A DNA stretch of 60,839 nucleotides from Clostridia bacterium (lineage in GTDB: Bacteria; Bacillota; Clostridia; Christensenellales; Aristaeellaceae): NCBI GenBank assembly GCA_017429265.1, contig JAFRPG010000006.1, positions 1 to 60,839 on the forward strand. Reading direction: 5' to 3'. A program made the position numbers and the translations under genes. Positions within the stretch are counted from its first letter, which is position 1. Every line of letters begins with the position of its first letter. Positions 1 to 8,428 of this stretch are shown in pieces. A model generated the notes under the pieces. The model was not told where the DNA came from. It did no database searches and was given only the letters and a program-made list of their open reading frames with translations.

Positions 1-50
1 AGTGAATCTCAATTTGACAGCAAGAGAATGCGGGGTTTCTTTGTTGAGAT

Positions 51-218
51 ATGGCAGGCGCTGAAACTGTGAAAGAAAGCTTATGCAAGCCCTTTCAGCA
101 GAAATACATCAATCGGGATCAATTCAATCTCAGGATGTTCAGTTACTACGAAGATGAGGATTATGAAGACGAGGATGACGAGGAAGATTGGGACTTGGAC
201 GAGGAGGAGTTACAATGA
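51..218 (+). CDS. Small ORF with acidic C-terminal tail (55 aa)
   Basis: An ORF of 55 codons opens at ATG 51 and ends at TGA 216-218, overlapping the ATG of the WG-repeat gene as ATGA. Residues 31-55 form an extremely acidic tail of Asp/Glu with Tyr and Trp (YYEDEDYEDEDDEEDWD). Acidic tails of this kind occur at the ends of many unrelated proteins, so this could be the 3' part of a longer gene whose start was lost at the repeat junction. No good Shine-Dalgarno sequence is visible at ATG 51. Function is unknown. Confidence 0.4.
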   Translation: MAGAETVKESLCKPFQQKYINRDQFNLRMFSYYEDEDYEDEDDEEDWDLDEEELQ

Positions 219-1528
219 AACGCCTGATGCTGGTTTGCCTGATGATCCTGGCGCTCTGCCTGTTGTGCCTGCCGGCCATGGCGGAGGAGACCTTTGCTCC
301 GCAGGGGGATTACCGCGTGTTCTGCGCCGACGGCCTGTACGGCGTACAGATGCTGGACGGCGAAACCGTGATCCCCGCGCGGTTCACCGGCATCAGGCCC
401 ATTTGCGGGGATCTGTGCGTGGTCGAGGGTCTGTGTGAGGATGAGAACGCCGAGGGCCTCTGGCGGGTCAGCACGGGGGAAGAGCTTCTGCCGTGCGAGT
501 ATTATAGGATCTCCGTCACCGGGACCCTGGTGATGACCAGCGATCCGTGCAGCCATGCGGACGGTTACTGCTTCACCCGGCTGTTCGATCCCGACGCCGG
601 GGCGTTCGTGTTCGATGTGAGCGGCACGGAATACGACGGCATCTGGGAGGTCCCGGGCGAACCTCTCTTCGAGCTTTACCAGATCGGGTGGGACGACGGC
701 CTCTATGCCCTGATCGCGCCGGACGGGACGTTCCTCGCGGACGCTTACGTGATCGAAGCGGAGGCGGCCCCCGGCTCGCACGGGATCGTCGGGATCGCCG
801 CGGGCGAATGGGGAGACGAGTTCCGGTATCTGAACACCGCAACCGGGACGTGGCTCGAGGGGACCTGGAGAAGCGGCTTCGCCTTTGTCGACGGATATGC
901 GGCCGTATGGGGCGAGGACTGGAAATGGTACGTCATCGACGAGACGGGCGCGGTGGTCTCCCCCGCGTATGACTGGATCGGAAACGAACGGAACGCCGTC
1001 CCTTACGCGCAGGGACTGTTCACGGTCCGGCAGGACGGCGGCTGGTATGTGATCCGGGTGTCCCCGGACGCCGAGCCGGAGGTGCTGCTGGGGCCTGTCC
1101 AGTGTGTCGGAGACCCGGACCACCTCGGAAACGGGATCTTTGCCCTGCACACCCCGGACGGCGATACGCTGCTCTTCTCCGGCTCGGACGGGCGCGAACG
1201 GACGCTTGAGCACACCAGCGCCGGTGCCGCCTTTGTGGCGGACTGCGCGCTGATCCACCGCGACAGAGAAGAAGGCTTCCTCTTCTCCGACTTCTCGGTG
1301 ATCGAGCCCGCGTACGAGGTGTGCGTCGAATTCATCGGCGCCTACGGCTTCGTGATGCTGGACGGCCTCTGGTACGCCATCGACCGCAGCGGTCAGGTGG
1401 ACATGAGCGCCGCGTACCAGGGTGCCGCCCTCGCCGAGGATGAGACCGGCTTTATCGTCGAGCTCGACGACGACACGCTCCTCTACCTCGATCGGGACCT
1501 GCGGCCCGTCTCGGCCAGCCGCTTCTGA
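215..1528 (+). CDS. Secreted WG-repeat-like protein, copy 1
   Basis: The product is 437 aa when started at ATG 215, which follows a GAGGAGG ribosome site inside the acidic ORF. Residues 1-22 are a signal peptide ending in Ala-Met-Ala, so it is exported. The mature part has loosely repeated blocks of the type GLYGVQMLDGETVIPARF and WYVIDETGAVVSPAYDWI. These resemble WG (KWG) repeats, which usually pair a Trp/Tyr-Gly motif with 'G..VIPP.Y' and build beta-propeller-like folds. No catalytic motif is seen and the role is unknown. It is rich in Asp, Glu and Gly, and its start overlaps the upstream ORF, which suggests coupling. Confidence 0.75.
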   Translation: MKRLMLVCLMILALCLLCLPAMAEETFAPQGDYRVFCADGLYGVQMLDGETVIPARFTGIRPICGDLCVVEGLCEDENAEGLWRVSTGEELLPCEYYRISVTGTLVMTSDPCSHADGYCFTRLFDPDAGAFVFDVSGTEYDGIWEVPGEPLFELYQIGWDDGLYALIAPDGTFLADAYVIEAEAAPGSHGIVGIAAGEWGDEFRYLNTATGTWLEGTWRSGFAFVDGYAAVWGEDWKWYVIDETGAVVSPAYDWIGNERNAVPYAQGLFTVRQDGGWYVIRVSPDAEPEVLLGPVQCVGDPDHLGNGIFALHTPDGDTLLFSGSDGRERTLEHTSAGAAFVADCALIHRDREEGFLFSDFSVIEPAYEVCVEFIGAYGFVMLDGLWYAIDRSGQVDMSAAYQGAALAEDETGFIVELDDDTLLYLDRDLRPVSASRF

Positions 1529-1921
1529 GCGCGGCGGCCCCGGAGCATCGGGTCGGTATTCTGAAGGAATAATCCAAAGAGGCTGTGAAGGACATCCGGG
1601 GGGATATCGGGGGCCACATATGAATATGCTGAGTGAAGCCGAAGAATGCCGGCCACAGCAGGTTGGACTGGTACGGAAAAATGTTAGTGGGTTGTGATAG
1701 CATATGCATAGGATCGAAGGAGGGGTTCTATCGAGAACGGTTCATATCCCCTGGCGTCCAGCTTTTATGCTGTCACCCGCAGCGATGCAGATGAGAGTAA
1801 TATAGCGGATTGTGTAAAGAAGTCAGGAGAAGAAAATCTCAGCATGAAACGCTTGATACACAACGGTGAAGCGCTGATTCATGCGTGAATCATATCGGCA
1901 TCTACAGCAAGGAGGCACATC
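1529..1921 (+). other. Intergenic stretch with a decayed small frame
   Basis: These 393 bp hold no convincing intact gene. A frame at 1730-1888 follows a strong GAAGGAGGG site but opens on ATC (listed separately). GC content falls compared with the WG gene. I saw no clear terminator or promoter. Confidence 0.5.
1730..1888 (+). pseudogene. Possible decayed small ORF with ATC in start position
   Basis: A strong Shine-Dalgarno sequence, GAAGGAGGG at 1716-1724, sits 5 nt upstream of ATC 1730. The frame then runs 52 codons (ENGSYPLASSFYAVTRSD near the start) to TGA 1886-1888. A single change from ATG to ATC would explain the layout. The frame is the same as that of the broken gene starting at 1922. 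No family was recognised. Confidence 0.3.
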
Positions 1922-2698
1922 ATGATAGTACGCGATGATCTGCAGCTGAACGCTGACAATTTTCTGGATCCCCACAACAGAGAAGCCCTGCTGCAGAACC
2001 GGAAAAGTATTCGGAAGAAGATTTGTGGATGTATTACAGATCACGGATTTCAGCCTACGGGACGCTCAGCCTTTTCCCTGATCTCAGAAGATCTTGCGGC
2101 GTTCGTACATGTTGAGCATCCCTCCTGCATGTTTTATGTATGGTTCTGCGTCTACCCACTCTATATGCCGCCAAAGGAGCCATAGGCGTTGATCTACGGC
2201 CTGTGCCTTTCTGAAATCCTCCATGACAACGACATGAACATCAGGGATTACGCTGACGAAACCGAGACGGCGCATTGGTGCACCAGGACAGGCCAATTCA
2301 TTCAGGACGCTTTTCTGCCGTTCACCGCACAGATCAACACCGCACAGAAGTTGATGTGCGGTTTGGGAGCGCCTGCGCTCCAACCGTATCCCGATCTTTA
2401 CAGAACATTGAACGCAAACCGCGCCGAGATCGGGATGTACGCCTGGCTCAGTCAGCATGCCTACGACCGGTCTGCCGCTTCCGCACGGGCGTTCCTGGCG
2501 GAGGTCGAATCCTGGCACACCAGAGAAGATATCAAAGCAGAGGCCCGGGCGAAAGCACAGGAAGTCTTCAATATGTGCAATATGCGGGACGACCGGGCGG
2601 TGGATAAATTGCTTGGGCAATGGAGAATCCAGAACGCCGCACTCAATTCAAAGAAATCGCGGGCGCATGCACCCGGCAAAGAGGCAAATAATCCATGA
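1922..2698 (+). pseudogene. DUF4304-like gene split by an in-frame TAG, copy 1
   Basis: ATG 1922 follows a strong AAGGAGG at 1911-1917. The frame runs to TAG 2183-2185 (87 aa) and continues open in the same frame to TGA 2696-2698 (a further 170 codons). The text around the stop, MYVWFCVYPLYMPP-type before and a YG.LSEIL-type after, reads like one continuous domain, and the second half has no start codon with a ribosome site (TTG 2189 or ATG 2234 are possible). The N-terminal text loosely recalls DUF4304-type proteins (weak, from memory). I read it as one 258-codon gene broken by a nonsense codon. Two separate genes, or readthrough, are alternatives. Confidence 0.55.
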
Positions 2699-2874
2699 GC
2701 CGCCGGCACGACAAGACCTATAATCACGGAGATGTAAAGCATTGTGACCCCGACAATTTCGCCGATCTCACAATAGGCTTCCCAAGCCGGTATGTCTATG
2801 TGCTCACCCGCCCCGATAATCCCCTTACAGAAGAAGAACTTGCGGCGCTGCAGGAGAAGTACGTAGCGGAATGA
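2695..2874 (+). CDS. Small hypothetical protein (59 aa), copy 1
   Basis: ATG 2695 overlaps the stop of the preceding frame as ATGA, and the stop TGA 2872-2874 overlaps the next ATG in the same way. The product is 59 aa, with no signal peptide or membrane segment, and ends in an acidic-helical segment (LTEEELAALQEKYVAE). The chain of ATGA overlaps suggests translational coupling. No family was recognised. Confidence 0.5.
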   Translation: MSRRHDKTYNHGDVKHCDPDNFADLTIGFPSRYVYVLTRPDNPLTEEELAALQEKYVAE

Positions 2875-2957
2875 ATAACCCACTCAGTGAATCTCAATTT
2901 GACAGCAAGAGAATGCGGGGTTTCTTTGTTGAGATATGGCAGGCGCTGAAACTGTGA
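2871..2957 (+). CDS. Very small ORF across the repeat junction (28 aa)
   Basis: ATG 2871 overlaps the previous stop and the frame ends at TGA 2955-2957, giving 28 aa ending in VEIWQALKL. It lies across the boundary between the two tandem units (2885/2886). If it is real, the head-to-tail arrangement is the natural context. It may instead be chance. Confidence 0.3.
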   Translation: MNNPLSESQFDSKRMRGFFVEIWQALKL

Positions 2958-3103
2958 AAGAAAGCTTATGCAAGCCCTTTCAGCAGAAATACATCAATCG
3001 GGATCAATTCAATCTCAGGATGTTCAGTTACTACGAAGATGAGGATTATGAAGACGAGGATGACGAGGAAGATTGGGACTTGGACGAGGAGGAGTTACAA
3101 TGA
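2936..3103 (+). CDS. Small ORF with acidic tail, copy 2
   Basis: Identical to the ORF at 51-218: 55 codons with an acidic C-terminal half, overlapping the second WG-repeat gene as ATGA. It overlaps the end of the 28-aa ORF in a different frame. Confidence 0.4.
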   Translation: MAGAETVKESLCKPFQQKYINRDQFNLRMFSYYEDEDYEDEDDEEDWDLDEEELQ

Positions 3104-4413
3104 AACGCCTGATGCTGGTTTGCCTGATGATCCTGGCGCTCTGCCTGTTGTGCCTGCCGGCCATGGCGGAGGAGACCTTTGCTCCGCAGGGGGATTACCG
3201 CGTGTTCTGCGCCGACGGCCTGTACGGCGTACAGATGCTGGACGGCGAAACCGTGATCCCCGCGCGGTTCACCGGCATCAGGCCCATTTGCGGGGATCTG
3301 TGCGTGGTCGAGGGTCTGTGTGAGGATGAGAACGCCGAGGGCCTCTGGCGGGTCAGCACGGGGGAAGAGCTTCTGCCGTGCGAGTATTATAGGATCTCCG
3401 TCACCGGGACCCTGGTGATGACCAGCGATCCGTGCAGCCATGCGGACGGTTACTGCTTCACCCGGCTGTTCGATCCCGACGCCGGGGCGTTCGTGTTCGA
3501 TGTGAGCGGCACGGAATACGACGGCATCTGGGAGGTCCCGGGCGAACCTCTCTTCGAGCTTTACCAGATCGGGTGGGACGACGGCCTCTATGCCCTGATC
3601 GCGCCGGACGGGACGTTCCTCGCGGACGCTTACGTGATCGAAGCGGAGGCGGCCCCCGGCTCGCACGGGATCGTCGGGATCGCCGCGGGCGAATGGGGAG
3701 ACGAGTTCCGGTATCTGAACACCGCAACCGGGACGTGGCTCGAGGGGACCTGGAGAAGCGGCTTCGCCTTTGTCGACGGATATGCGGCCGTATGGGGCGA
3801 GGACTGGAAATGGTACGTCATCGACGAGACGGGCGCGGTGGTCTCCCCCGCGTATGACTGGATCGGAAACGAACGGAACGCCGTCCCTTACGCGCAGGGA
3901 CTGTTCACGGTCCGGCAGGACGGCGGCTGGTATGTGATCCGGGTGTCCCCGGACGCCGAGCCGGAGGTGCTGCTGGGGCCTGTCCAGTGTGTCGGAGACC
4001 CGGACCACCTCGGAAACGGGATCTTTGCCCTGCACACCCCGGACGGCGATACGCTGCTCTTCTCCGGCTCGGACGGGCGCGAACGGACGCTTGAGCACAC
4101 CAGCGCCGGTGCCGCCTTTGTGGCGGACTGCGCGCTGATCCACCGCGACAGAGAAGAAGGCTTCCTCTTCTCCGACTTCTCGGTGATCGAGCCCGCGTAC
4201 GAGGTGTGCGTCGAATTCATCGGCGCCTACGGCTTCGTGATGCTGGACGGCCTCTGGTACGCCATCGACCGCAGCGGTCAGGTGGACATGAGCGCCGCGT
4301 ACCAGGGTGCCGCCCTCGCCGAGGATGAGACCGGCTTTATCGTCGAGCTCGACGACGACACGCTCCTCTACCTCGATCGGGACCTGCGGCCCGTCTCGGC
4401 CAGCCGCTTCTGA
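3100..4413 (+). CDS. Secreted WG-repeat-like protein, copy 2
   Basis: Identical 437-aa copy of the protein at 215-1528, with the same signal peptide and the same ribosome site. Because it lies downstream of a full unit, it shows what would normally precede the gene: the chain of small ATGA-linked ORFs. Confidence 0.72.
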   Translation: MKRLMLVCLMILALCLLCLPAMAEETFAPQGDYRVFCADGLYGVQMLDGETVIPARFTGIRPICGDLCVVEGLCEDENAEGLWRVSTGEELLPCEYYRISVTGTLVMTSDPCSHADGYCFTRLFDPDAGAFVFDVSGTEYDGIWEVPGEPLFELYQIGWDDGLYALIAPDGTFLADAYVIEAEAAPGSHGIVGIAAGEWGDEFRYLNTATGTWLEGTWRSGFAFVDGYAAVWGEDWKWYVIDETGAVVSPAYDWIGNERNAVPYAQGLFTVRQDGGWYVIRVSPDAEPEVLLGPVQCVGDPDHLGNGIFALHTPDGDTLLFSGSDGRERTLEHTSAGAAFVADCALIHRDREEGFLFSDFSVIEPAYEVCVEFIGAYGFVMLDGLWYAIDRSGQVDMSAAYQGAALAEDETGFIVELDDDTLLYLDRDLRPVSASRF

Positions 4414-4806
4414 GCGCGGCGGCCCCGGAGCATCGGGTCGGTATTCTGAAGGAATAATCCAAAGAGGCTGTGAAGGACATCCGGGGGGATATCGGGGGCC
4501 ACATATGAATATGCTGAGTGAAGCCGAAGAATGCCGGCCACAGCAGGTTGGACTGGTACGGAAAAATGTTAGTGGGTTGTGATAGCATATGCATAGGATC
4601 GAAGGAGGGGTTCTATCGAGAACGGTTCATATCCCCTGGCGTCCAGCTTTTATGCTGTCACCCGCAGCGATGCAGATGAGAGTAATATAGCGGATTGTGT
4701 AAAGAAGTCAGGAGAAGAAAATCTCAGCATGAAACGCTTGATACACAACGGTGAAGCGCTGATTCATGCGTGAATCATATCGGCATCTACAGCAAGGAGG
4801 CACATC
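4414..4806 (+). other. Intergenic stretch with decayed frame, copy 2
   Basis: Second copy of 1529-1921. The ATC-started frame recurs at 4615-4773 after the same Shine-Dalgarno sequence. Nothing else is supported. Confidence 0.45.
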
Positions 4807-5583
4807 ATGATAGTACGCGATGATCTGCAGCTGAACGCTGACAATTTTCTGGATCCCCACAACAGAGAAGCCCTGCTGCAGAACCGGAAAAGTATTCGGA
4901 AGAAGATTTGTGGATGTATTACAGATCACGGATTTCAGCCTACGGGACGCTCAGCCTTTTCCCTGATCTCAGAAGATCTTGCGGCGTTCGTACATGTTGA
5001 GCATCCCTCCTGCATGTTTTATGTATGGTTCTGCGTCTACCCACTCTATATGCCGCCAAAGGAGCCATAGGCGTTGATCTACGGCCTGTGCCTTTCTGAA
5101 ATCCTCCATGACAACGACATGAACATCAGGGATTACGCTGACGAAACCGAGACGGCGCATTGGTGCACCAGGACAGGCCAATTCATTCAGGACGCTTTTC
5201 TGCCGTTCACCGCACAGATCAACACCGCACAGAAGTTGATGTGCGGTTTGGGAGCGCCTGCGCTCCAACCGTATCCCGATCTTTACAGAACATTGAACGC
5301 AAACCGCGCCGAGATCGGGATGTACGCCTGGCTCAGTCAGCATGCCTACGACCGGTCTGCCGCTTCCGCACGGGCGTTCCTGGCGGAGGTCGAATCCTGG
5401 CACACCAGAGAAGATATCAAAGCAGAGGCCCGGGCGAAAGCACAGGAAGTCTTCAATATGTGCAATATGCGGGACGACCGGGCGGTGGATAAATTGCTTG
5501 GGCAATGGAGAATCCAGAACGCCGCACTCAATTCAAAGAAATCGCGGGCGCATGCACCCGGCAAAGAGGCAAATAATCCATGA
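4807..5583 (+). pseudogene. DUF4304-like gene split by TAG, copy 2
   Basis: Identical to 1922-2698, including the in-frame TAG, now at 5068-5070. The stop was therefore present before duplication, or both copies are the same reads. Confidence 0.55.
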
Positions 5584-5759
5584 GCCGCCGGCACGACAAG
5601 ACCTATAATCACGGAGATGTAAAGCATTGTGACCCCGACAATTTCGCCGATCTCACAATAGGCTTCCCAAGCCGGTATGTCTATGTGCTCACCCGCCCCG
5701 ATAATCCCCTTACAGAAGAAGAACTTGCGGCGCTGCAGGAGAAGTACGTAGCGGAATGA
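5580..5759 (+). CDS. Small hypothetical protein (59 aa), copy 2
   Basis: Identical to 2695-2874, with ATGA overlaps on both sides. Confidence 0.48.
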   Translation: MSRRHDKTYNHGDVKHCDPDNFADLTIGFPSRYVYVLTRPDNPLTEEELAALQEKYVAE

Positions 5760-5842
5760 ATAACCCACTCAGTGAATCTCAATTTGACAGCAAGAGAATG
5801 CGGGGTTTCTTTGTTGAGATATGGCAGGCGCTGAAACTGTGA
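5756..5842 (+). CDS. Very small ORF entering the third partial repeat (28 aa)
   Basis: Identical to 2871-2957. It crosses into the 141-bp third copy and is complete there. The acidic ORF that follows (ATG 5821) is cut: it leaves the repeat after RMF and stops at TGA 5920-5922, without its acidic tail and without a WG gene behind it. Confidence 0.28.
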   Translation: MNNPLSESQFDSKRMRGFFVEIWQALKL

Positions 5843-5911
5843 AAGAAAGCTTATGCAAGCCCTTTCAGCAGAAATACATCAATCGGGATCAATTCAATCT
5901 CAGGATGTTCA
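5771..5911. repeat. Third partial copy of tandem unit (141 bp)
   Basis: Positions 5771-5911 equal positions 1-141 and 2886-3026. Identity stops at 5912, where the unit continues into an acidic coding tail but this copy runs into recombinase-fragment sequence. The 141-bp length equals the largest default k-mer of the MEGAHIT assembler (from memory), which matters for judging whether the tandem array is real. Confidence 0.9.
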
Positions 5912-6184
5912 TAGTATCTTGAAGGTGATCCTTCGGATGTCACAACGATCAGGCGGCTCAAGTCGGGCATGGTACCGCGCCTTGCACCCCTGATCATCCT
6001 TCATGGCAAGGAACTGTTTGATGTGGATGCTCCTGATGCCTTCCACATCCTTCACGCCGAACTCGCTTTCCAGAAACCTCTGCAGATATTTCAGCTGCTT
6101 CTGGTAGTTGGAGATCGTCTTCTGGGACAGTTTTCGGATCTTGCAGTCAAACCCAAATTCCTGGATCGCCTCTGTCATCGTCAT
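5909..6184 (-). pseudogene. Truncated tyrosine recombinase (N-terminal core-binding domain)
   Basis: The minus frame from ATG 6184 encodes a phage-integrase SAM-like, core-binding N-terminus (MTEAIQEFGFDCKIRKLS, then a TISNYQKQLKYL helix and an IHIKQFLAM helix). After about 70 residues the family resemblance ends in unrelated sequence, and the frame stops at 5909, inside the edge of the 141-bp repeat. The catalytic domain with the R-H-R-Y residues is missing. A different minus frame (5851-5970) crosses into the repeat, which suggests a rearrangement. No ribosome site precedes it, and its 5' edge abuts the gapA terminator. It is a remnant of a mobile element that may have caused the tandem region. 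Confidence 0.7.
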
Positions 6185-6196
6185 TGTAAATGAAAA

Positions 6197-6235
6197 CCCC
6201 ACTTTCCGCACAGATTTGCCATGCGGGAAGTGGGG
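6197..6235 (-). terminator. Rho-independent terminator of gapA
   Basis: A 14-bp stem with one mismatch (CCCCACTTTCCGCA / TGCGGGAAGTGGGG) and an 11-nt loop. On the minus strand it is followed by GGGGTTTTCATTT. It lies 125 bp past the gapA stop, and no other gene intervenes. Confidence 0.75.
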
Positions 6236-6359
6236 AAATGCTTATCGTACCAGGCAGGTATTTAGCTTTCCATGCCTACGCGTGTTCGACAACATTTTTC
6301 GTACTTTTGGACTGAATTTTCAGTCGCTCAAAGGCTCGAAAACCCTTGATTTTACTGGA

Positions 6360-7391
6360 TTACTTCAGCTCCGCGAAGTACTTGATGGTGCGGACCATCT
6401 GGCTGGTGTAGCTGTTCTCGTTGTCGTACCAGGACACGACCTGCACCTGATAGGTGTCGTCGTCGATCTTGGTGCACATGGTCTGGTTGGCGTCGAACAG
6501 GGAGCCATAGGTCATGCCGATGATATCGCTGGAGACCAGCTTCTCGGTGGTGTAGCCGAAGCTCTCGGAGGACTCGGCCTTCATCGCGGCATTGATGGCA
6601 TCCTTGGTGATGTCTTTGCCCTTGACGACGGCCACGAGGATCGTGGTGGAGCCGGTGGGCACGGGCACGCGCTGGGCGGAGCCGATCAGCTTGCCGTTCA
6701 GTTCGGGGATAACCAGGCCGATCGCCTTGGCGGCGCCGGTGGAGTTGGGCACGATGTTGGCAGCGCCGGCGCGGGCACGCTGGAGGTCACCCTTGCGGTG
6801 CGGGCCGTCGAGGATCATCTGGTCGCCGGTGTAGGCGTGCACGGTGGTCATGATGCCGCTGACGATCGGGAAGGCGTCGTTCAGAGCCTTGGCCATCGGG
6901 GCGAGGCAGTTGGTCGTGCAGGAAGCGGCGGAGATGATGGTGTCGGTGGGCTTCAGGATCTCGTTGTTCACGTTGTAGACGACGGTGGGCAGATCGTTGC
7001 CCGCGGGAGCGGAGATGACGACCTTCTTGGCGCCGGCGTCAATGTGAGCCTGGCTCTTTTCCTTGGAGCAGTAGAAGCCGGTGCACTCGAGCACGACGTC
7101 CACGCCCAGCTCGCCCCAGGGGCACTCCTTGGCGTCCTTGATGGCGTAGATGGTGATTTCCTTGCCGTCCACGATGATGGAGTTCTCGGTCGCCTCGACC
7201 GTGTGCTTGTTCTCGCCGATGACGCCGCAGTAACCCTTTTGCGCGGTGTCATACTTGAGCAGGTGAGCCAGCATGGCGGGGCTGGTCAGGTCGTTGATCG
7301 CGACAATCTCGTAGCCCTCGGCGCCGAACATCTGACGGAAGGCCAGACGGCCGATGCGGCCAAAACCATTGATAGCAACTTTCACAGCCAT
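6360..7391 (-). CDS. gapA: Glyceraldehyde-3-phosphate dehydrogenase, type I
   Basis: Cytosolic glycolytic enzyme that oxidises and phosphorylates glyceraldehyde-3-phosphate to 1,3-bisphosphoglycerate. The 343-aa product has the N-terminal Rossmann motif NGFGRIGRL (residues 8-16), the Asp of 'AINDL' at residue 34 that favours NAD, the catalytic motif SAASCTTNC with Cys158, and His185 in [10 protein letters not shown]. The C-terminus carries WYDNE. Length is normal for the family. The start at 7391 is chosen because GGAGGAG lies just upstream and [11 protein letters not shown] is the usual N-terminus; a longer frame opens at 7409 within the ribosome site. It is monocistronic, without pgk or tpi nearby. 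Confidence 0.97.
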   Translation of the reverse strand: MAVKVAINGFGRIGRLAFRQMFGAEGYEIVAINDLTSPAMLAHLLKYDTAQKGYCGVIGENKHTVEATENSIIVDGKEITIYAIKDAKECPWGELGVDVVLECTGFYCSKEKSQAHIDAGAKKVVISAPAGNDLPTVVYNVNNEILKPTDTIISAASCTTNCLAPMAKALNDAFPIVSGIMTTVHAYTGDQMILDGPHRKGDLQRARAGAANIVPNSTGAAKAIGLVIPELNGKLIGSAQRVPVPTGSTTILVAVVKGKDITKDAINAAMKAESSESFGYTTEKLVSSDIIGMTYGSLFDANQTMCTKIDDDTYQVQVVSWYDNENSYTSQMVRTIKYFAELK

Positions 7392-7434
7392 TGGAATCTC
7401 CTCCTTCACATTCCGCGGATACTCCGCTGCTTCT

Positions 7435-7463
7435 ATTGTAAATCATTGTCCGGGATTTTGCAA
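7435..7463 (-). promoter_or_regulatory. gapA promoter
   Basis: On the minus strand, TTGCAA (7458-7463) and TACAAT (7435-7440) are separated by 17 bp, about 44 bp upstream of the gapA start. The match to the housekeeping consensus is good. Confidence 0.75.
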
Positions 7464-7513
7464 CAGTTTTCGGAAGATTTCCGCCGTGCGCGCGGTGCGG
7501 GAAGGGGAACCGC

Positions 7514-7542
7514 TTGCGGGTTTTCCGCCGATGGATTACAAT
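7514..7542 (+). promoter_or_regulatory. Promoter of the PP-loop ATPase gene
   Basis: TTGCGG (7514-7519), a 17-bp spacer and TACAAT (7537-7542), 52 bp before ATG 7595. It lies back to back with the gapA promoter. Confidence 0.6.
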
Positions 7543-7594
7543 ACGGAGCGGGACAGCCGTCCGCCGGAAGCGGCGGGCATGAGGAGGATGTGCG

Positions 7595-8413
7595 ATGGAG
7601 ATGAGGGCGTGCGCGGAGGAGCTGCTGCGCGGAGCGTTCCGGGAGAGCGTGTGGGAGCCGTTCCGGGAGGCGGTCCGCCGCTACGGGCTGATCGGACCCG
7701 GGGACAGGATCGCCGTGTGCATCTCGGGCGGGAAGGACTCGATGCTCCTGGCCTGCCTGATGCGGATGCTGCGGGAGGAGGGGGAGATCCCCTTCGGCCT
7801 GCGCTACCTGATCATGGACCCGGGCTACAACCCGGAGAACCGCCGCCGGGTGGAGGAGAACGCCCGGGCGCTGGAGATCCCCTATGACCTGTTCGAGACG
7901 GATATCTTCGACGTGGCCAACGCGCAGGAGAAGAACCCGTGCTTCCTCTGCGCGCGGATGCGGCGGGGCCATCTCTACAGCCGCGCGAGGAGCCTCGGGT
8001 GCGGAAAGATCGCCCTGGGCCACCACTTCGACGACGTGGCGGAGACCACGCTGATGGCGGCGCTCTGGGGCGCGCAGCTGCAGGCGATGCCGCCGGTCCT
8101 CTCCTCCGCGAATTTTGAGGGCATGACGCTGATCCGCCCGTTGTACCGGGTGCGGGAGCGGGACATCATCGCGTGGAAGGACGCCTGCGGGCTGCGCTTC
8201 ATCCAGTGCGCGTGCCGGTTCACGGAGAACCTCGGCGGGCAGGCCCACACGTCCAAGCGCCAGGAGGTCAAGGAGCTGCTCCGCCGCCTCGACGAGGAGA
8301 CCCCCGTCACCTCCGACCGCCTTTTCGAGAGCCTGCATCATCTGGAACTCGGGACCTTCCCCGCCTGGAAGAGCGGCGGGGAGAAACGGTCCTTCCTGGA
8401 CGGGGAGGAGTAA
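7595..8413 (+). CDS. TtcA/TilS-family PP-loop ATPase (tRNA thiolation-like)
   Basis: A 272-aa cytosolic protein of the PP-loop ATP pyrophosphatase family. The SGGKDS loop is at residues 44-49, with the downstream GHHFDDVAETTLM motif typical of the TtcA group. A CFLCARMRR (CxxC) motif and a later CAC motif could supply cysteines for an iron-sulfur centre, as in TtcA, which makes 2-thiocytidine in tRNA. The exact target base is not decided by sequence alone. ATG 7595 follows GAGGAGG; ATG 7601 is an alternative. A MITE-like element begins 16 bp after the stop. Confidence 0.82.
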   Translation: MEMRACAEELLRGAFRESVWEPFREAVRRYGLIGPGDRIAVCISGGKDSMLLACLMRMLREEGEIPFGLRYLIMDPGYNPENRRRVEENARALEIPYDLFETDIFDVANAQEKNPCFLCARMRRGHLYSRARSLGCGKIALGHHFDDVAETTLMAALWGAQLQAMPPVLSSANFEGMTLIRPLYRVRERDIIAWKDACGLRFIQCACRFTENLGGQAHTSKRQEVKELLRRLDEETPVTSDRLFESLHHLELGTFPAWKSGGEKRSFLDGEE

Positions 8414-8428
8414 ACCGGCAAAACAGAA

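Larger units (their letters stand above)
1..2885. repeat. Tandem unit, copy 1 (2885 bp)
   Basis: This is the first of two directly repeated 2885-bp units. The second begins at 2886, and every stretch and ORF I compared is identical at an offset of 2885. A third copy matches for 141 bp and then diverges. No target-site duplication or inverted repeat marks the junctions. Small ORFs read across the junction with ATGA overlaps, so the unit reads seamlessly head to tail. It is either a very recent amplification or an assembly loop. Confidence 0.93.
2886..5770. repeat. Tandem unit, copy 2 (2885 bp)
   Basis: Exact second copy of positions 1-2885. All genes recur at +2885 with the same proteins, including the same internal TAG. 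The lack of any seen substitution means the duplication is either very young or not real. Confidence 0.93.

Noticed and set aside
2084..2620. A 178-codon minus frame in the tandem unit
   Set aside because: Opposes the frame at 1922-2698, which has a strong ribosome site; the minus frame lacks one.
1..5770. Insertion sequence as cause of the tandem unit
   Set aside because: No transposase, terminal inverted repeat or target duplication at the junctions.
6108..7604. A 498-codon plus frame over gapA
   Set aside because: Reverse shadow of gapA, which has catalytic Cys158 and a proper start.
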